Positions 1 through 9,395 of a stretch of DNA of 35,321 nt are shown here, piece by piece (position 1 is the stretch's first letter; each line of letters begins with the position of its first letter). The translations under genes were made by a program, and so were the position numbers. Under the pieces are notes generated by a model. The model did not search any database and was not told the origin of the DNA. It saw nothing but the letters and a program-made list of their open reading frames with translations. Source of the DNA: Bacillota bacterium (GTDB lineage: Bacteria; Bacillota; Limnochordia; Darwinibacteriales; Darwinibacteriaceae); assembly GCA_012838305.1 (NCBI GenBank), contig DUPN01000068.1, positions 1 to 35,321 of the forward strand, in the 5' to 3' direction.

Positions 1-1
1 C

Positions 2-115
2 GATAATGTCGATAGTCACATCAAAACCCTAGGTGACACCTACCTTTCGAACTTAGCTGGAACGCCATCCGGTACCGGTCCCGCCAAAGGATTCGCATAT
101 CCTTCCGGGGAGTAA
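2..115 (+). CDS. C-terminal end of an unidentified protein (partial)
   Basis: The frame is open from the window edge to a TAA at 113-115, giving 37 residues that end in GFAYPSGE. A rho-independent terminator follows within 15 bases, which supports this as the true 3' end of a gene. The visible tail is rich in Gly, Ser, Pro and Thr and shows no motif I recognise. The start and most of the gene lie outside the window, so no function can be given. Confidence 0.5.
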   Translation, partial: DNVDSHIKTLGDTYLSNLAGTPSGTGPAKGFAYPSGE

Positions 116-129
116 ACCCAGTGCAGCAC

Positions 130-156
130 AAAGCCCCTTCATGAGGGGCTTTTTTT
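130..156 (+). terminator. Rho-independent terminator of the upstream gene
   Basis: An 8-bp stem (AAAGCCCC at 130-137 with GGGGCTTT at 145-152) encloses a 7-base loop and runs into a T tract. It ends the partial gene to its left. On the minus strand the T run is only three bases, so it is probably a weak terminator at best for the converging GH94 gene. Confidence 0.85.
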
Positions 157-214
157 GCTGGTCCACGGCTGCACCACCCCGGGTTGTCGCCAGTGGTGGT
201 TCACTCGCTTTGCC

Positions 215-2656
215 TTAAGAACGGTTCATAACAGCCTCGACTCGATGTATGCGGCCATCTGTGAAGAGAGGCAGTCGATTTCCTTCGATTTCCTTTCCAT
301 CCACAAGAATTCGGACCGCACCCTTGCTGATCCCTTCGGGATTGGTGACTCGAATGCGGTACACTGTCCCGCGAAATTCGCGCTCGATGGTATACTCCTT
401 CCAAGAAGGGGGAATGCATGGATCAATTCTTAAGCCGTCATAGTCGGGTTGAATCCCCAAAATCGCCTGGGAAATGGCCACGTAATTCCAGGCCGCGGTC
501 CCCGTCAACCACGAGTTTTTCGCCTGTCCGAAGTTCACCGCGTCCCTGCCGGCAATCATTTGGGCATAGACATAGGGTTCCAAGCGATGCAGGTCGGAAA
601 TACCTTCGCGATAGGCCGGGCAGATCTTTTTGTAGAGCTCGAACGCCCTGTCACCGCGGCCCAGGAGAGTTTCTGCAATCATGATCCAGGGATTGTTGTG
701 GCAGAAAATGCCTGCATTTTCCTTGTAACCAGGAGGATAGGATGATATTTCCCCCAAGTGCGCATAGTACTGGGAGTAAGGGGGGGTCTGCAGCACAATC
801 CCATGTTCAGTCTCGAGCTGCAAGGCCACCGAATCCAGAGCCTGTTTGGCCTGGCCAGTTTCCAGCCCTATGCCCGCCATAACACAGAATCCCTGAGGTT
901 CAATGAAAATCTTTCCCTCCTCGCACTCGTCACTCCCCACCTTCCCGCCTGCAGCATCATAGGCCCTTAAAAACCACTTTCCATCATAGCCATGCTTCAG
1001 TACTGCAGCCTTTATGGCCTCCATCTGTTCCTTCGCTTGCTCGGCCTCTTCGGGCAAATTCCGTCTCAAGCAGAGTTCGATAAAATCAGGGGCTGCATAA
1101 ACAAAAAGGGCTGCGATAAAGACCGACTCAGCCACAGGACCCTCTGAAGGGCCAGTGGTCTGAAACGATTCTCCAGGCTCCTCAGAAAAGCAATTTAGGT
1201 TCAGGCAGTCATTCCAGTCCGCTCGTCCGATCAGGGGCAGTCCGTGTGGACCGAGATGTTCGACCACATGGTAGAAGGAACGTTTGAGATGCTCAAACAA
1301 AGTGGCGGTGTTGGCGGGATCACTATCGAAGGGAACGTCTTCGTCCAGGATGGCAAAATCGCCCGTTTCTTTGATGTAGGCGGCCGTTCCCACTATCAGC
1401 CAGAGGGGATCATCATTGAAACCCGAACCAATGGCGTCATTACCCTTCTTGGTTAGGGGCTGATACTGGTGGTATGCACTGCCATCTTCAAATTGGGTGG
1501 CGGCAATGTCTAAAATACGTTGACGGGCCCTGGCCGGCACTTGATGGACAAAACCAAGCAAATCCTGATTAGAATCACGGAAACCCATACCTCGTCCAAT
1601 GCCGGACTCAAAGTAGGAAGCACTGCGTGACATGTTGAACGTGACCATACACTGATAGGGGTTCCAAATGTTGACCATGCGATTAAGTTTTTCCTCACTG
1701 CTCTCAATCTGGAACTTACCTAGCAGCCCATCCCAATAGGACTTCAGTCGAGCCAGCCCCTCTTCCACCTGTCCGTCGGTCTGGAATTCAGCCATCATCT
1801 GGTAGGCCTGTGCTTTGTGGATCACTCCGTGGGAAGCCCATTTCTGATCCTTGGGATTTTCCACATAGCCTAGAATGAATACAAAGGTCCTGGCTTCGCC
1901 TGGAACTAAATCTACCTGAATGTGATGGGAACCTATGGGAGACCAGCCGCTGGCCAGGGAGTTTTTTGCTCGGCCGTCCAGTACAACCTGGGGTTCGTCA
2001 AAACCACTGTACAAACCTAGAAAACTCTCTCGGTCGGTATCAAAACCAGCCACATCGCTATTTACAGCGAAGAAAGCATAATGACTTCGTCTCTCCCTGT
2101 ACTCCGTCTTGTGGTAGATGGCGGAATTCTCCACTTCAACCTCGCCAATACTCAGATTGCGCTGGAAGTTCGTCATGTCATCATGGGCATCCCACAGACA
2201 AAACTCAACCAAGGAAAAAAGGCTCACAGACTTGGATCGGTTTGTGTCATTTGTGAGCCTCACCCGCATCACTTCACCGTTAAAGCCCAGGGGAACAAAA
2301 AAGAGCTGTTCTACTCTGAGCCCACCTCGCACTCCCTGAATCGCGGAGTAGCCTAAGCCATGGCGGCACTCGTAGAAGGACAACTCCTTTTTCATCGGCT
2401 TGAAGCTCGGCGTCCAGCAATCTCCACCATCATTGATATAAAAATAGCGGCCGCCATCATCTAGTGGTACGTTGTTATACCGATATCGGGTTAGGCGTCG
2501 CAAACGTGCGTCTTGATAGAAGGAATAGCCTCCAGCTGTATTAGAAATGAGGCTGAAGAACTCTTCCGATCCTAAGTAGTTAATCCAAGGATAGGGTGTT
2601 CTTGGTGTTGTAATCACATACTCCCGGTTTTGATCGTCAAAATATCCGAATTTCAT
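215..2656 (-). CDS. cbp: Cellobiose phosphorylase (GH94)
   Basis: This enzyme phosphorolyses cellobiose to alpha-glucose 1-phosphate and glucose in the cytoplasm, saving one ATP per disaccharide. The 813-residue product closely resembles Clostridium thermocellum cellobiose phosphorylase (811 residues as I recall it). It begins [20 protein letters not shown] and contains [17 protein letters not shown] (about 349-365), [11 protein letters not shown] (about 395) and [10 protein letters not shown] (about 478), whose second Asp (about 483) is the expected general acid. There is no signal peptide. The frame stays open upstream to 3133. I chose the ATG at 2656 because AGAGGTG lies about 11 bases before it, the family begins with exactly these residues, and the longer frame would run antisense through a riboswitch. 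Glucose 1-phosphate made here is the substrate of the nearby GlgC/GlgD, so the gene plausibly feeds glycogen synthesis. Confidence 0.93.
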   Translation of the reverse strand: MKFGYFDDQNREYVITTPRTPYPWINYLGSEEFFSLISNTAGGYSFYQDARLRRLTRYRYNNVPLDDGGRYFYINDGGDCWTPSFKPMKKELSFYECRHGLGYSAIQGVRGGLRVEQLFFVPLGFNGEVMRVRLTNDTNRSKSVSLFSLVEFCLWDAHDDMTNFQRNLSIGEVEVENSAIYHKTEYRERRSHYAFFAVNSDVAGFDTDRESFLGLYSGFDEPQVVLDGRAKNSLASGWSPIGSHHIQVDLVPGEARTFVFILGYVENPKDQKWASHGVIHKAQAYQMMAEFQTDGQVEEGLARLKSYWDGLLGKFQIESSEEKLNRMVNIWNPYQCMVTFNMSRSASYFESGIGRGMGFRDSNQDLLGFVHQVPARARQRILDIAATQFEDGSAYHQYQPLTKKGNDAIGSGFNDDPLWLIVGTAAYIKETGDFAILDEDVPFDSDPANTATLFEHLKRSFYHVVEHLGPHGLPLIGRADWNDCLNLNCFSEEPGESFQTTGPSEGPVAESVFIAALFVYAAPDFIELCLRRNLPEEAEQAKEQMEAIKAAVLKHGYDGKWFLRAYDAAGGKVGSDECEEGKIFIEPQGFCVMAGIGLETGQAKQALDSVALQLETEHGIVLQTPPYSQYYAHLGEISSYPPGYKENAGIFCHNNPWIMIAETLLGRGDRAFELYKKICPAYREGISDLHRLEPYVYAQMIAGRDAVNFGQAKNSWLTGTAAWNYVAISQAILGIQPDYDGLRIDPCIPPSWKEYTIEREFRGTVYRIRVTNPEGISKGAVRILVDGKEIEGNRLPLFTDGRIHRVEAVMNRS

Positions 2657-2768
2657 GGTTACCAACACACCTCTCATCATCGTTGATTCCCTATTCTCCA
2701 CTAGTTCACAGTGTTCCTGCGAACCAGGTAGACTTGAGCCCCCTGTCAACAACAAGGTGAAATCGTCC

Positions 2769-2797
2769 TTTACTTCATCCCCATACTGTGATATTTT
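2769..2797 (+). promoter_or_regulatory. Probable sigma-A promoter of the riboswitch-permease transcript
   Basis: TTTACT (2769-2774), a 17-base spacer and TATTTT (2792-2797) would start a transcript near 2804, about 17 bases before the aptamer. The match is moderate; the position is what makes it credible. Confidence 0.5.
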
Positions 2798-2820
2798 AAG
2801 TGTGGAAAGCAAATACGATT

Positions 2821-2891
2821 TACTCATATAAGCCTGCAAATTTGGTGCAGGAGTCTCTACGTGGTAACCTATATTGCCTACGCTATGAGTG
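2821..2891 (+). ncRNA. Guanine (purine) riboswitch aptamer
   Basis: The segment has the architecture of the purine riboswitch. P1 is ACTCATA (2822-2828) with TATGAGT (2884-2890), followed at its 5' side by the conserved TATAA. P2 is CCTGCA/TGCAGG with a loop ending TTTGG. J2/3 reads GTCTCTAC (TTTCTAC type). P3 is GGTAA/TTGCC with the conserved CC at the start of its loop, able to make the GG:CC loop-loop contact. The specificity base just before the 3' P1 strand is C (GC-TATGAG), which by the xpt/add rule means guanine or hypoxanthine rather than adenine. The xpt aptamer shares the 10 bases ACTCATATAA. It sits upstream of an AzgA-type purine permease, the expected kind of target. Confidence 0.88.
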
Positions 2892-2947
2892 AGCCAATAA
2901 GCGCATATGTGGTACAAGCCTCCAAAGGCTTTTATTGCCCATTTTTG

Positions 2948-2978
2948 CAGCCTATAGTGCCACTTAGGCTGTTTTTTT
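2948..2978 (+). terminator. Terminator in the riboswitch expression platform
   Basis: CAGCCTA (2948-2954) pairs with TAGGCTG (2965-2971) and is followed by seven T. It lies 57 bases after the aptamer and about 70 bases before the permease start, so termination is probably increased by bound guanine. A second small hairpin (AAGCCT 2916-2921 with AGGCTT 2926-2931) lies between. Its AGGCT arm can alternatively pair with the AGCCT at 2949-2953 of the terminator, giving a possible antiterminator. Confidence 0.75.
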
Positions 2979-3050
2979 GTTGCTGGAGAGGTGGCACCCG
3001 TCACTTCTTTGCATAAAGCAAAATCACAAAACGATGTGGAGGAAAAGTGA

Positions 3051-4463
3051 ATGGAGAATTTTTTCAAGCTGAAGGACAACGGCACTAATGTCCGCACCGA
3101 GATCATTGCAGGATTAACCACGTTTTTTGCCATGGCCTACATTATTATGGTTAATCCCGACATGCTCGAGCTCTCTGGCATGCCTTGGGGTGCAGTATTT
3201 CTAGCCACCATCATGGCCTCAATAGTTGGTACCCTGGTGATGGGACTGTTTGCTAATGTACCCTATGCGCAAGCGCCTGGCATGGGCCTTAACGCCTTCT
3301 TTGTCTTTACTGTTGTTTTTGGTTTGGGCTTTACTTGGCAAGAAGCGTTGGCAATGGTGTTCGTCTGCGGTGTTGTCAACATCCTGATTACGGTAACCAG
3401 GATCCGGAAGCTGATCATCAAGTCCATCCCAGAGAGCCTGCAAAACGCCATCGGCGGCGGGATTGGGATTTTCATCGCCTACATCGGAATCAAGAATGCG
3501 GGTCTCTTGAGTTTTACATCGGATCCAGGAACGTATGTTCAACTTGGTGAAGGCGGAACAGTTATTGCCAGCTCCAGTGCTGTGCCGGCGCTAGTGGCCC
3601 TAAACTCTCCCGCTGTTCTTCTAGCTCTATTTGGCCTAGCTCTAACCGTGGCTTTATTGGTCCTTAACGTTAAGGGTTCGATTTTCATCGGGATTATTGT
3701 TACCACACTCCTGGGCATCCCCCTTGGAGTAACCCAAATTGGATCGACCATGAGCTTTTCCCAGGCCGTCTCTGAACTGGGAGTCACCTTTGGCGCTGCC
3801 TTTGGAAATCCGGGTCTGCTGTCACTCTTTAGCGATGCGAGCAAGATTCCCCTTGTTCTCATGACAATCTTTGCCTTTAGTCTTTCAGACACGTTCGATA
3901 CCATCGGAACCTTCATTGGAACCGGCCGGAAAACAGGCATCTTCACTGCTGAAGACCAAAAAGCTCTGGAGAGTGGCTCTGGCTTTAAATCGAAAATGGA
4001 TAAAGCCCTTTTTGCCGACGCCACCGCAACCTCCATTGGAGCAATCTTCGGAACATCCAATACCACAACCTATGTGGAAAGCGCTGCAGGTATTGGTGCA
4101 GGTGGAAGAACAGGCTTAACATCTGTGGTTGTAGCAGTCCTGTTTGCCATCAGTGCCTTCTTTGCCCCAGTGGTCAGTGCAGTTCCCTCTGCCGCCACTG
4201 CTCCGGCCCTGATCATCGTTGGTGTGATGATGCTTTCTGCCTTTAAAGAAGTGAAATGGGACAACTTCGCCGAAGCGGTGCCCGCTTTCTTCGCAGGCGT
4301 CTTCATGGCGCTCTGCTACAGCATCTCCTATGGTATTGCCGCAGGTTTTATCTTCTACTGCTTAGTGAAGATCATCAAAGGTGAGACGAAGGAGATTCAC
4401 CCCATCTTGGCCGTCTCCACTATTCTCTTTATTCTCAACTTCATCATCATGGCCATTATCTAG
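3051..4463 (+). CDS. pbuG: NCS2-family guanine/hypoxanthine permease (AzgA/PbuG type)
   Basis: This is an integral membrane proton-coupled importer of purine bases. The 470 residues match the AzgA branch of the NCS2 family. The N-terminus [22 protein letters not shown] is typical, followed by [13 protein letters not shown] (about 67), a central [13 protein letters not shown] motif (about 279) and a late [20 protein letters not shown] stretch (about 335). It is strongly hydrophobic, with about 12-14 membrane spans. The ATG at 3051 has GGAGGA seven bases upstream. The guanine riboswitch in the leader indicates repression when guanine is plentiful, as for Bacillus pbuG. The transcript ends in the terminator at 4484-4519. 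Adenine or uracil as substrate is less likely given the riboswitch base. Confidence 0.92.
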   Translation: MENFFKLKDNGTNVRTEIIAGLTTFFAMAYIIMVNPDMLELSGMPWGAVFLATIMASIVGTLVMGLFANVPYAQAPGMGLNAFFVFTVVFGLGFTWQEALAMVFVCGVVNILITVTRIRKLIIKSIPESLQNAIGGGIGIFIAYIGIKNAGLLSFTSDPGTYVQLGEGGTVIASSSAVPALVALNSPAVLLALFGLALTVALLVLNVKGSIFIGIIVTTLLGIPLGVTQIGSTMSFSQAVSELGVTFGAAFGNPGLLSLFSDASKIPLVLMTIFAFSLSDTFDTIGTFIGTGRKTGIFTAEDQKALESGSGFKSKMDKALFADATATSIGAIFGTSNTTTYVESAAGIGAGGRTGLTSVVVAVLFAISAFFAPVVSAVPSAATAPALIIVGVMMLSAFKEVKWDNFAEAVPAFFAGVFMALCYSISYGIAAGFIFYCLVKIIKGETKEIHPILAVSTILFILNFIIMAII

Positions 4464-4483
4464 GCTCTGAGTAAACGTAAAGT

Positions 4484-4519
4484 GAGCAAAAAACCACCGT
4501 GAGGTGGTTTTTTTGCTCC
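4484..4519. terminator. Bidirectional rho-independent terminator
   Basis: A long stem, GAGCAAAAAAACCACC-type, closes on a GTGA loop and is flanked by A and T runs, so it reads as a terminator on both strands. It lies between the converging permease and GH2 genes and probably ends both the riboswitch transcript and the glycogen operon. Confidence 0.85.
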
Positions 4520-4561
4520 TTGTCTTTCGGTCCTGAAGAGACACCTGTTAGACCCGTTAAG

Positions 4562-6823
4562 TCACTTCGTCGTAATCACGACGGGTCTTGCCACTTGTGA
4601 GTTGGTTCTAGCCTTTACACGGATTTCCCCCGCTGTTTCCGTTGTCTTGACCCACACGCCCAGGACTCCTCCTACAAGGGCACTAACGCTCGGCCCAATC
4701 AGGGTTCCTTCCCCTTCCACTTCAATTTGAACAGCCTCTGTGGTATAGGAAAGGGGATTTCCCACCTGGTCCACAAGTTTGAACACAATCCTGGTTGCAT
4801 CAATACCATCTGCATCCAGCTGGTCATCGTCTGCTTCAGCCGTAAGCCTAGTGGGCACAGCGTCTTTGGTAAAAGCCTTGGATGCCACTTTCTTTCCGTC
4901 CAGGTATCCGACAAACTCCACGCTGGGCCAAGCGGAGCCCCATTCGCCACTGGACGGAATCTCGGTAATCATGACCGGAGCATGGGGTACACCTGGGAAC
5001 TCCTCAGAACGCGGATAATACGTACCAATGGACTCGCCCTGCACCAACACTTCCACGGCATCACAATTGGTGAAAATCACAAGGGGCAGAACCCCTCCCA
5101 CGCTGCGGTCGCCGCGGCTCCACAGGGTGGCTGGTTCCAAGACCACCCGCTCGCGGGGGTCCATTTGACTGGCATAGACATGGGCAGCCATTTTGGGAAT
5201 GCGGAACATATCCATCACGCCATGATGGCAAATGCGATCTCCAGAGCCAAAATCATAGTGGGTGTTATAATCAAAGGCACACCAACCAATGGCTGCTGCT
5301 ATGTGGGGATCTCGGGCTGCTGCATCCTGCACTCTGAGATGACGCATGGCGTGTTCCACTACCCGTTCTTCCTGATCAAAACGCTTCGTTGGATACATAT
5401 GGCCATTAAACTCACACACCATATAGGGTACATACTCTTCGGTACCCGTCACCTGTCTAGGATCTCGAAGTCTAATCTCGCCGCCACTGTGGATAAAGTC
5501 GTTCATGGTATACACATCTTCCAAGAACTCGCTTTTCTCCAAATAGCGCACGCCCCCCGTCTGACGCGTTGGATCCAACTCCCTGGCAATCCGGTTGGTT
5601 TCCTTATAGAAGTCATGGTTGTCCAGGGACTCGTTGATGCGAACTCCCCAGAGGAAAATGCTAGGGTGGTTCCAGTCCCTTTCGATCATTTCCCGAACAT
5701 TGTTCTTGGCCACTTCCTGCCACTCGTTGTCTCCAATATACTGCCATCCGGGAATTTCCTCAAAGACCAACAGGCCAATCTCGTCACAACGATCGAGGAA
5801 ATGATTTGATTGGGGATAGTGGCTGGTCCGAACGACATTGAGCCCCAATTCGTATTTGAGAATATCCGCATCTTTCCTTTGCACTCGTTTGGGCATGGCA
5901 TAGCCCACATAGGGGAAGGATTGGTGACGGTTCAAACCTCTGAGCATGACTTTCTCGCCATTTAGGTAGAATCCGTCAGGCTTGACGACCGCCTCTCTGA
6001 ACCCTACGCGTGTTGTATAGGTATCGGTCAGCTGGTCCTGCCGCTTGAGGCAGACCTCAAGTTCGTAAAGATGGGGGCTTTGAATATCCCACAGCTCAAC
6101 TCCGCCTAGATTCCTGAGGTAGACATCAAAGGCCATCTCTGTGTCGGCTGGTAGAGTGACCCTGCGGTTTGCTGCAGCTATGGGTTTTTTGTCTTTGCTC
6201 AGCTTAATCTCCAGCACCACGTCTGCCGCTTCGCCCGTGGTATTGACCACAAACACCGATGTTTCCAGCTCTTTCTCCTGGTATAGAACCTTCTGCGGTT
6301 TGGCAAAGACGTTCTTGATATGCAAGGGATCTACAATGCGCAAGCTCACGTCCCTATAAATGCCACCGTAGCAGAGATAGTCGATCATATGTCCGAAGGG
6401 GGGAATATCGTCCCTCTCTCTAGAGTCTACCTTCACCACCATGGTGTTCTCCCGGTCCAAATCGATCTGATCTGTTAAGTCTACGCTGAAAGGCGTGTAC
6501 CCGCCCTTGTGACTGCCTAGGAATTGGCCATTCAGGTACACTTCAGCGTAAGCCATCACAGCGCCAAAATCCGCAAAGATACGTTCGTTATGCAAAACCG
6601 AATCGACCGTAAAAGTCTTGCGATAGGTGGAAACAAATTGATAGCTCTTCTCGTCAAAATAGCTGTAAGGGAGTTCCTTATTCGTGTGGGGTATGTTGAC
6701 CATGACCCAAGGGCCATCATCATAATTCGGATCGATAAAGCTCTCGTCAAACGTTTCTCTATACTTCCAATGATGATTGAGGGGCAACACTTGTCGCCGG
6801 CTAGTTTCTGACAACATCTTCAT
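4562..6823 (-). CDS. Glycoside hydrolase family 2 beta-galactosidase/beta-glucuronidase-like enzyme
   Basis: A 753-residue cytoplasmic retaining beta-glycosidase of GH2. The sugar-binding jelly-roll domain (about 15-160) includes the motif AYAEVYLNGQFLGSHKGGYT. An immunoglobulin-like domain (about 165-275) follows. The TIM barrel (about 280-560) has LRGLNRH and RTSHYPQSNHFLDRCDEIGL. The acid/base Glu is in LWGVRINES (E398) and the nucleophile Glu in YMVCEFNGH (E471). C-terminal Ig-like domains follow (about 565-753). RINES instead of the usual NE(S/P) context is typical of a less-studied GH2 subgroup, so the substrate (galactoside, glucuronide or other) is open. It is the last gene of the glycogen operon. 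Start 6823 (or ATG 6817) follows AAGGAG and overlaps the end of glgA by 23 bases, suggesting coupled translation. The longer frame to 6991 only reads the other frame of glgA. Confidence 0.85.
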   Translation of the reverse strand: MKMLSETSRRQVLPLNHHWKYRETFDESFIDPNYDDGPWVMVNIPHTNKELPYSYFDEKSYQFVSTYRKTFTVDSVLHNERIFADFGAVMAYAEVYLNGQFLGSHKGGYTPFSVDLTDQIDLDRENTMVVKVDSRERDDIPPFGHMIDYLCYGGIYRDVSLRIVDPLHIKNVFAKPQKVLYQEKELETSVFVVNTTGEAADVVLEIKLSKDKKPIAAANRRVTLPADTEMAFDVYLRNLGGVELWDIQSPHLYELEVCLKRQDQLTDTYTTRVGFREAVVKPDGFYLNGEKVMLRGLNRHQSFPYVGYAMPKRVQRKDADILKYELGLNVVRTSHYPQSNHFLDRCDEIGLLVFEEIPGWQYIGDNEWQEVAKNNVREMIERDWNHPSIFLWGVRINESLDNHDFYKETNRIARELDPTRQTGGVRYLEKSEFLEDVYTMNDFIHSGGEIRLRDPRQVTGTEEYVPYMVCEFNGHMYPTKRFDQEERVVEHAMRHLRVQDAAARDPHIAAAIGWCAFDYNTHYDFGSGDRICHHGVMDMFRIPKMAAHVYASQMDPRERVVLEPATLWSRGDRSVGGVLPLVIFTNCDAVEVLVQGESIGTYYPRSEEFPGVPHAPVMITEIPSSGEWGSAWPSVEFVGYLDGKKVASKAFTKDAVPTRLTAEADDDQLDADGIDATRIVFKLVDQVGNPLSYTTEAVQIEVEGEGTLIGPSVSALVGGVLGVWVKTTETAGEIRVKARTNSQVARPVVITTK

Positions 6824-8237
6824 ACAACTCCTTGTACTTGAGGGCACTCTGTCCCCAACTGAAATCTCCTCGCATAGCTCGTCCCACCATCCTCTTCCAG
6901 GCCCCTTCCTTATCGCTTTCATACAATTGGATAGCCCTTTGCACTGTAAAAAGAAGTTCATGGGCATTGTAGTTGGCAAAACTGAAGCCATTTCCTTGAT
7001 CGGTTTCCAGATTGTAGGGCGAAACCGTGTCTTTCAGTCCTCCGGTCTCTCGTACCACAGGAAGTGATCCATAGCGCATGGCAATGAGCTGCCCTAACCC
7101 GCAGGGCTCAAAAAGGGACGGCATTAAGAAAAGGTCCGAAGCGGCGTAAATCTTGTGCGCCAGGGCGTCTTCAAAGCGAATGTTGGCGCTGACCCTCTCG
7201 GGATAAAGGCCTGCGAAGTGTTGGAACATCTGTTCAAACTCTGCTTCACCCGTGCCTAAAACCACAATCTGCAAATTCAGCTCCAGCAGCTCCTCTAGCA
7301 CATGCGCCACCAAGTCCAAACCCTTCTGCCTGGCTAGACGGGTCACCATGCCCAGCATGGGAATGGAGGCATCTGGGTGAAGGCCCAATTCTGCCTGCAA
7401 AGCCAGTTTGTTTTCGGCTTTGCGCTGCGGCGAACGCCAAGTGTAGTTTTTGACTAGGTGCGGATCTGTCTGCGGATTCCATTTCGCCTGATCGATGCCA
7501 TTGATGATCCCCCGCAAAAACGATTGACGCCTGGACAGTACTCCCTCCAAATCGGCACCGAAAAAGGGCGTCTGAATCTCTTGTGCGTAGGTGGGACTCA
7601 CCGTCGTTAACATGTTGGCGTAGTTGAGTCCACCTTTCATGAAGCTCACTTGGTCGTGATATTCCACCCCATTCACGTTAAAGTGCTCCCAGCCAAGCCC
7701 GAGGAGATCGCCGAGGATACTCTTGGGAAACACCCCTTGGTACTGCAGATTATGAATGGTAAAGACCGTCTTGATCTGGCTAAAGAATTCCTGGTTGCGA
7801 TACTGGGTCAAGAGAACCGGAATCATACCCGCATGCCAGTCATGGCAGTGAATCACATCAGGCTGAAAGTCCAGAAATGGGAGCGCTTCTAGCACAGCGC
7901 GATTGAAGAAGGAAAAGCGTTCTCCGTCATCAAAAAAACCATAGGTGCCTGGGCGTTTGAAATGAGCTTCGTTATCGATGAAGTAAAAGACGATTCCTTC
8001 ATGAACCAGCTTCAAAACGCCGCAGTATTGATGGCGCCAGCCTACATGGACTGACATGCGGTGCACAAGCTCCATCTCTCGTTCATACTTAAGGGGTGTG
8101 TCGCCATATTTCGGCAAGACTACTCTGGTTTCAACACCTACTTTCCGCAATTCCCCAGGTAAGGCTCCAACGACATCCGCCAAACCACCCGTCTTGGAGA
8201 AGGGTACTCCCTCCGATGCCACAAACAGAACGTTCAC
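6801..8237 (-). CDS. glgA: Glycogen synthase (GT5)
   Basis: GlgA transfers glucose from ADP-glucose to the non-reducing end of an alpha-1,4-glucan. The 478-residue protein has the usual bacterial length. The nucleotide-binding KTGGL motif is at residues 15-19 (ASEGVPFSKTGGLADVVGALP). The N-terminal GT5 catalytic domain contains HCHDWHAGM and TIHNLQYQG, and the C-terminal Rossmann domain has MPSLFEPCGLGQL and RETGGL. The start is a GTG at 8237 with AGGAGG seven bases upstream. It follows glgD by 30 bases and its 3' end overlaps the GH2 start. It works with GlgC/GlgD and GlgB encoded just upstream. Confidence 0.96.
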   Translation of the reverse strand: MNVLFVASEGVPFSKTGGLADVVGALPGELRKVGVETRVVLPKYGDTPLKYEREMELVHRMSVHVGWRHQYCGVLKLVHEGIVFYFIDNEAHFKRPGTYGFFDDGERFSFFNRAVLEALPFLDFQPDVIHCHDWHAGMIPVLLTQYRNQEFFSQIKTVFTIHNLQYQGVFPKSILGDLLGLGWEHFNVNGVEYHDQVSFMKGGLNYANMLTTVSPTYAQEIQTPFFGADLEGVLSRRQSFLRGIINGIDQAKWNPQTDPHLVKNYTWRSPQRKAENKLALQAELGLHPDASIPMLGMVTRLARQKGLDLVAHVLEELLELNLQIVVLGTGEAEFEQMFQHFAGLYPERVSANIRFEDALAHKIYAASDLFLMPSLFEPCGLGQLIAMRYGSLPVVRETGGLKDTVSPYNLETDQGNGFSFANYNAHELLFTVQRAIQLYESDKEGAWKRMVGRAMRGDFSWGQSALKYKELYEDVVRN

Positions 8238-8267
8238 AATCTCGCCTCCTGCCTGATTCCATGTCCT

Positions 8268-9383
8268 CTATACCGTGGCCAGCTTGCTAATGACGATGGG
8301 AAAACTCGGATCACCCGTCAGTGTCTTGCCGGCAGATATGGTCACATCCTTGTCGAGAATCACGTTTTTAAGCGTAACACCTGAGCCCAGCTTGGCCTTT
8401 TGCATCACGATGGAATCTTTGATCATCACGCCAGGACCAACCTCCACCCCCCGGAAGAGGATGCTGTTCTCCACGGTGCCCTCAATGGTACAGCCCGTAG
8501 CGATCAGAGAGTTTGAGACTCGACACCCGTCGAGATAGCGAACAGGAGCCTCATGCTTGACTTTGGTGTTGATATGTCCATAACGGAAAAAGAGTTCCTG
8601 CCACACATCGGGTCGCAGAAGATCCATGCTGTGCTGGTAATAGCTGCGCAAAGAGTTGATGGCTCCCACATAGCCGGTATGTTCGTACCCGTAGATCCTT
8701 AGTTCTGACAGGCGAGGCATAATGGCTTCCGTAAAGAGGTCCCGTTTTTGCCTAGCACTGTAGTGATCCACCAAGTCAATGAGTAAACCCTTGCGCAGGA
8801 TGAGCATGTTCAGGAAAACCTTCTGGCTGATACACTGCTGGGGGTTCAGGGCAATATCGACCACTCGGCCGTCATCACCCATTACCACGGCGGTGTAGGA
8901 AGGATTGTCCGCAAGATTATTGGTCTGGTTATAGATCACCGTGATATCGGCCTGCTTCTCCAAATGGTAAGCAAGGGCATCCCGGTAATCAATGTTGGTA
9001 ATCACTCCGCATCCAGAAAAGACAGCATACTCCTGACGGCTCTTTTCCAGGTAGGCGCGGTTATGCCGGAGGTTACTGAGATTGCTGCTGATCCCCTCTC
9101 CGCTGTCGGTGCGTGAAGGGGCAGGCAAGAGAAACATACCATCCCTTTGCCGGTTTAAATCCCACTCCTTGCCATCTTTGATATGATCTAATAGGGGGCC
9201 AAAGCGATCGTTCAGCAGAATCCCCACATTACGAATCCTGGCATTAACCATGTTACTCAGGGTAAAGTCGATCAGGCGGTAACGGCCCCCAAAGGGAACG
9301 GCTCCCAGAGTTCGGTGGTCTGCCAGTCCCCCCAGGCCCTCGGTGGGTTCCGCCAAATCAATAATGCCCAATAGGTTTCTCAT
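8268..9383 (-). CDS. glgD: GlgD subunit of glucose-1-phosphate adenylyltransferase
   Basis: GlgD is the non-catalytic or weakly catalytic partner of GlgC in Firmicutes ADP-glucose pyrophosphorylase. The 371-residue protein has the nucleotidyltransferase fold (TLGAVPFGGRYRLIDFTLSN at about 26-45) but lacks the GGxGxRL pyrophosphate loop that GlgC has at its N-terminus. It starts instead with NLLGIIDLAEPTEGLGGLADHR, the GlgD signature. The C-terminal third is a left-handed beta-helix with hexapeptide repeats (CTIEGTVENSILFRGV onwards). It lies 12 bases after glgC and 30 before glgA. By analogy with Geobacillus and Clostridium it forms a heteromer with GlgC that raises activity. Confidence 0.94.
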   Translation of the reverse strand: MRNLLGIIDLAEPTEGLGGLADHRTLGAVPFGGRYRLIDFTLSNMVNARIRNVGILLNDRFGPLLDHIKDGKEWDLNRQRDGMFLLPAPSRTDSGEGISSNLSNLRHNRAYLEKSRQEYAVFSGCGVITNIDYRDALAYHLEKQADITVIYNQTNNLADNPSYTAVVMGDDGRVVDIALNPQQCISQKVFLNMLILRKGLLIDLVDHYSARQKRDLFTEAIMPRLSELRIYGYEHTGYVGAINSLRSYYQHSMDLLRPDVWQELFFRYGHINTKVKHEAPVRYLDGCRVSNSLIATGCTIEGTVENSILFRGVEVGPGVMIKDSIVMQKAKLGSGVTLKNVILDKDVTISAGKTLTGDPSFPIVISKLATV

Positions 9384-9395
9384 TTGTTTCCCCCC

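Larger units (their letters stand above)
2657..3050. other. Divergent intergenic region (394 bases)
   Basis: This stretch separates the start of the GH94 gene from the start of the purine permease. Its right two thirds hold the permease promoter, the riboswitch aptamer, a small competing hairpin and a terminator, listed separately. The left third should hold the GH94 promoter on the minus strand. I see a TTGACA there but no convincing -10 at the right distance, so no promoter is called. Confidence 0.6.

Noticed and set aside
163-214. Imperfect GC-rich inverted repeat downstream of the GH94 stop
   Set aside because: Short ACCACC/GGTGGT arms and no T tract on the minus strand; not supportable as a terminator.
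2657-3133. N-terminal extension of the GH94 frame (159 extra residues)
   Set aside because: It runs antisense through the riboswitch and into the permease gene. The family starts at MKFGYFDD, where a ribosome site is present.
3539-4066. 175-residue open frame antisense to the purine permease
   Set aside because: Complement of membrane-protein codons; no ribosome site or motif.
4727-5809. 360-residue open frame antisense to the GH2 gene
   Set aside because: The sense frame carries clear GH2 motifs throughout. The antisense frame has no recognisable domain and follows from codon usage.
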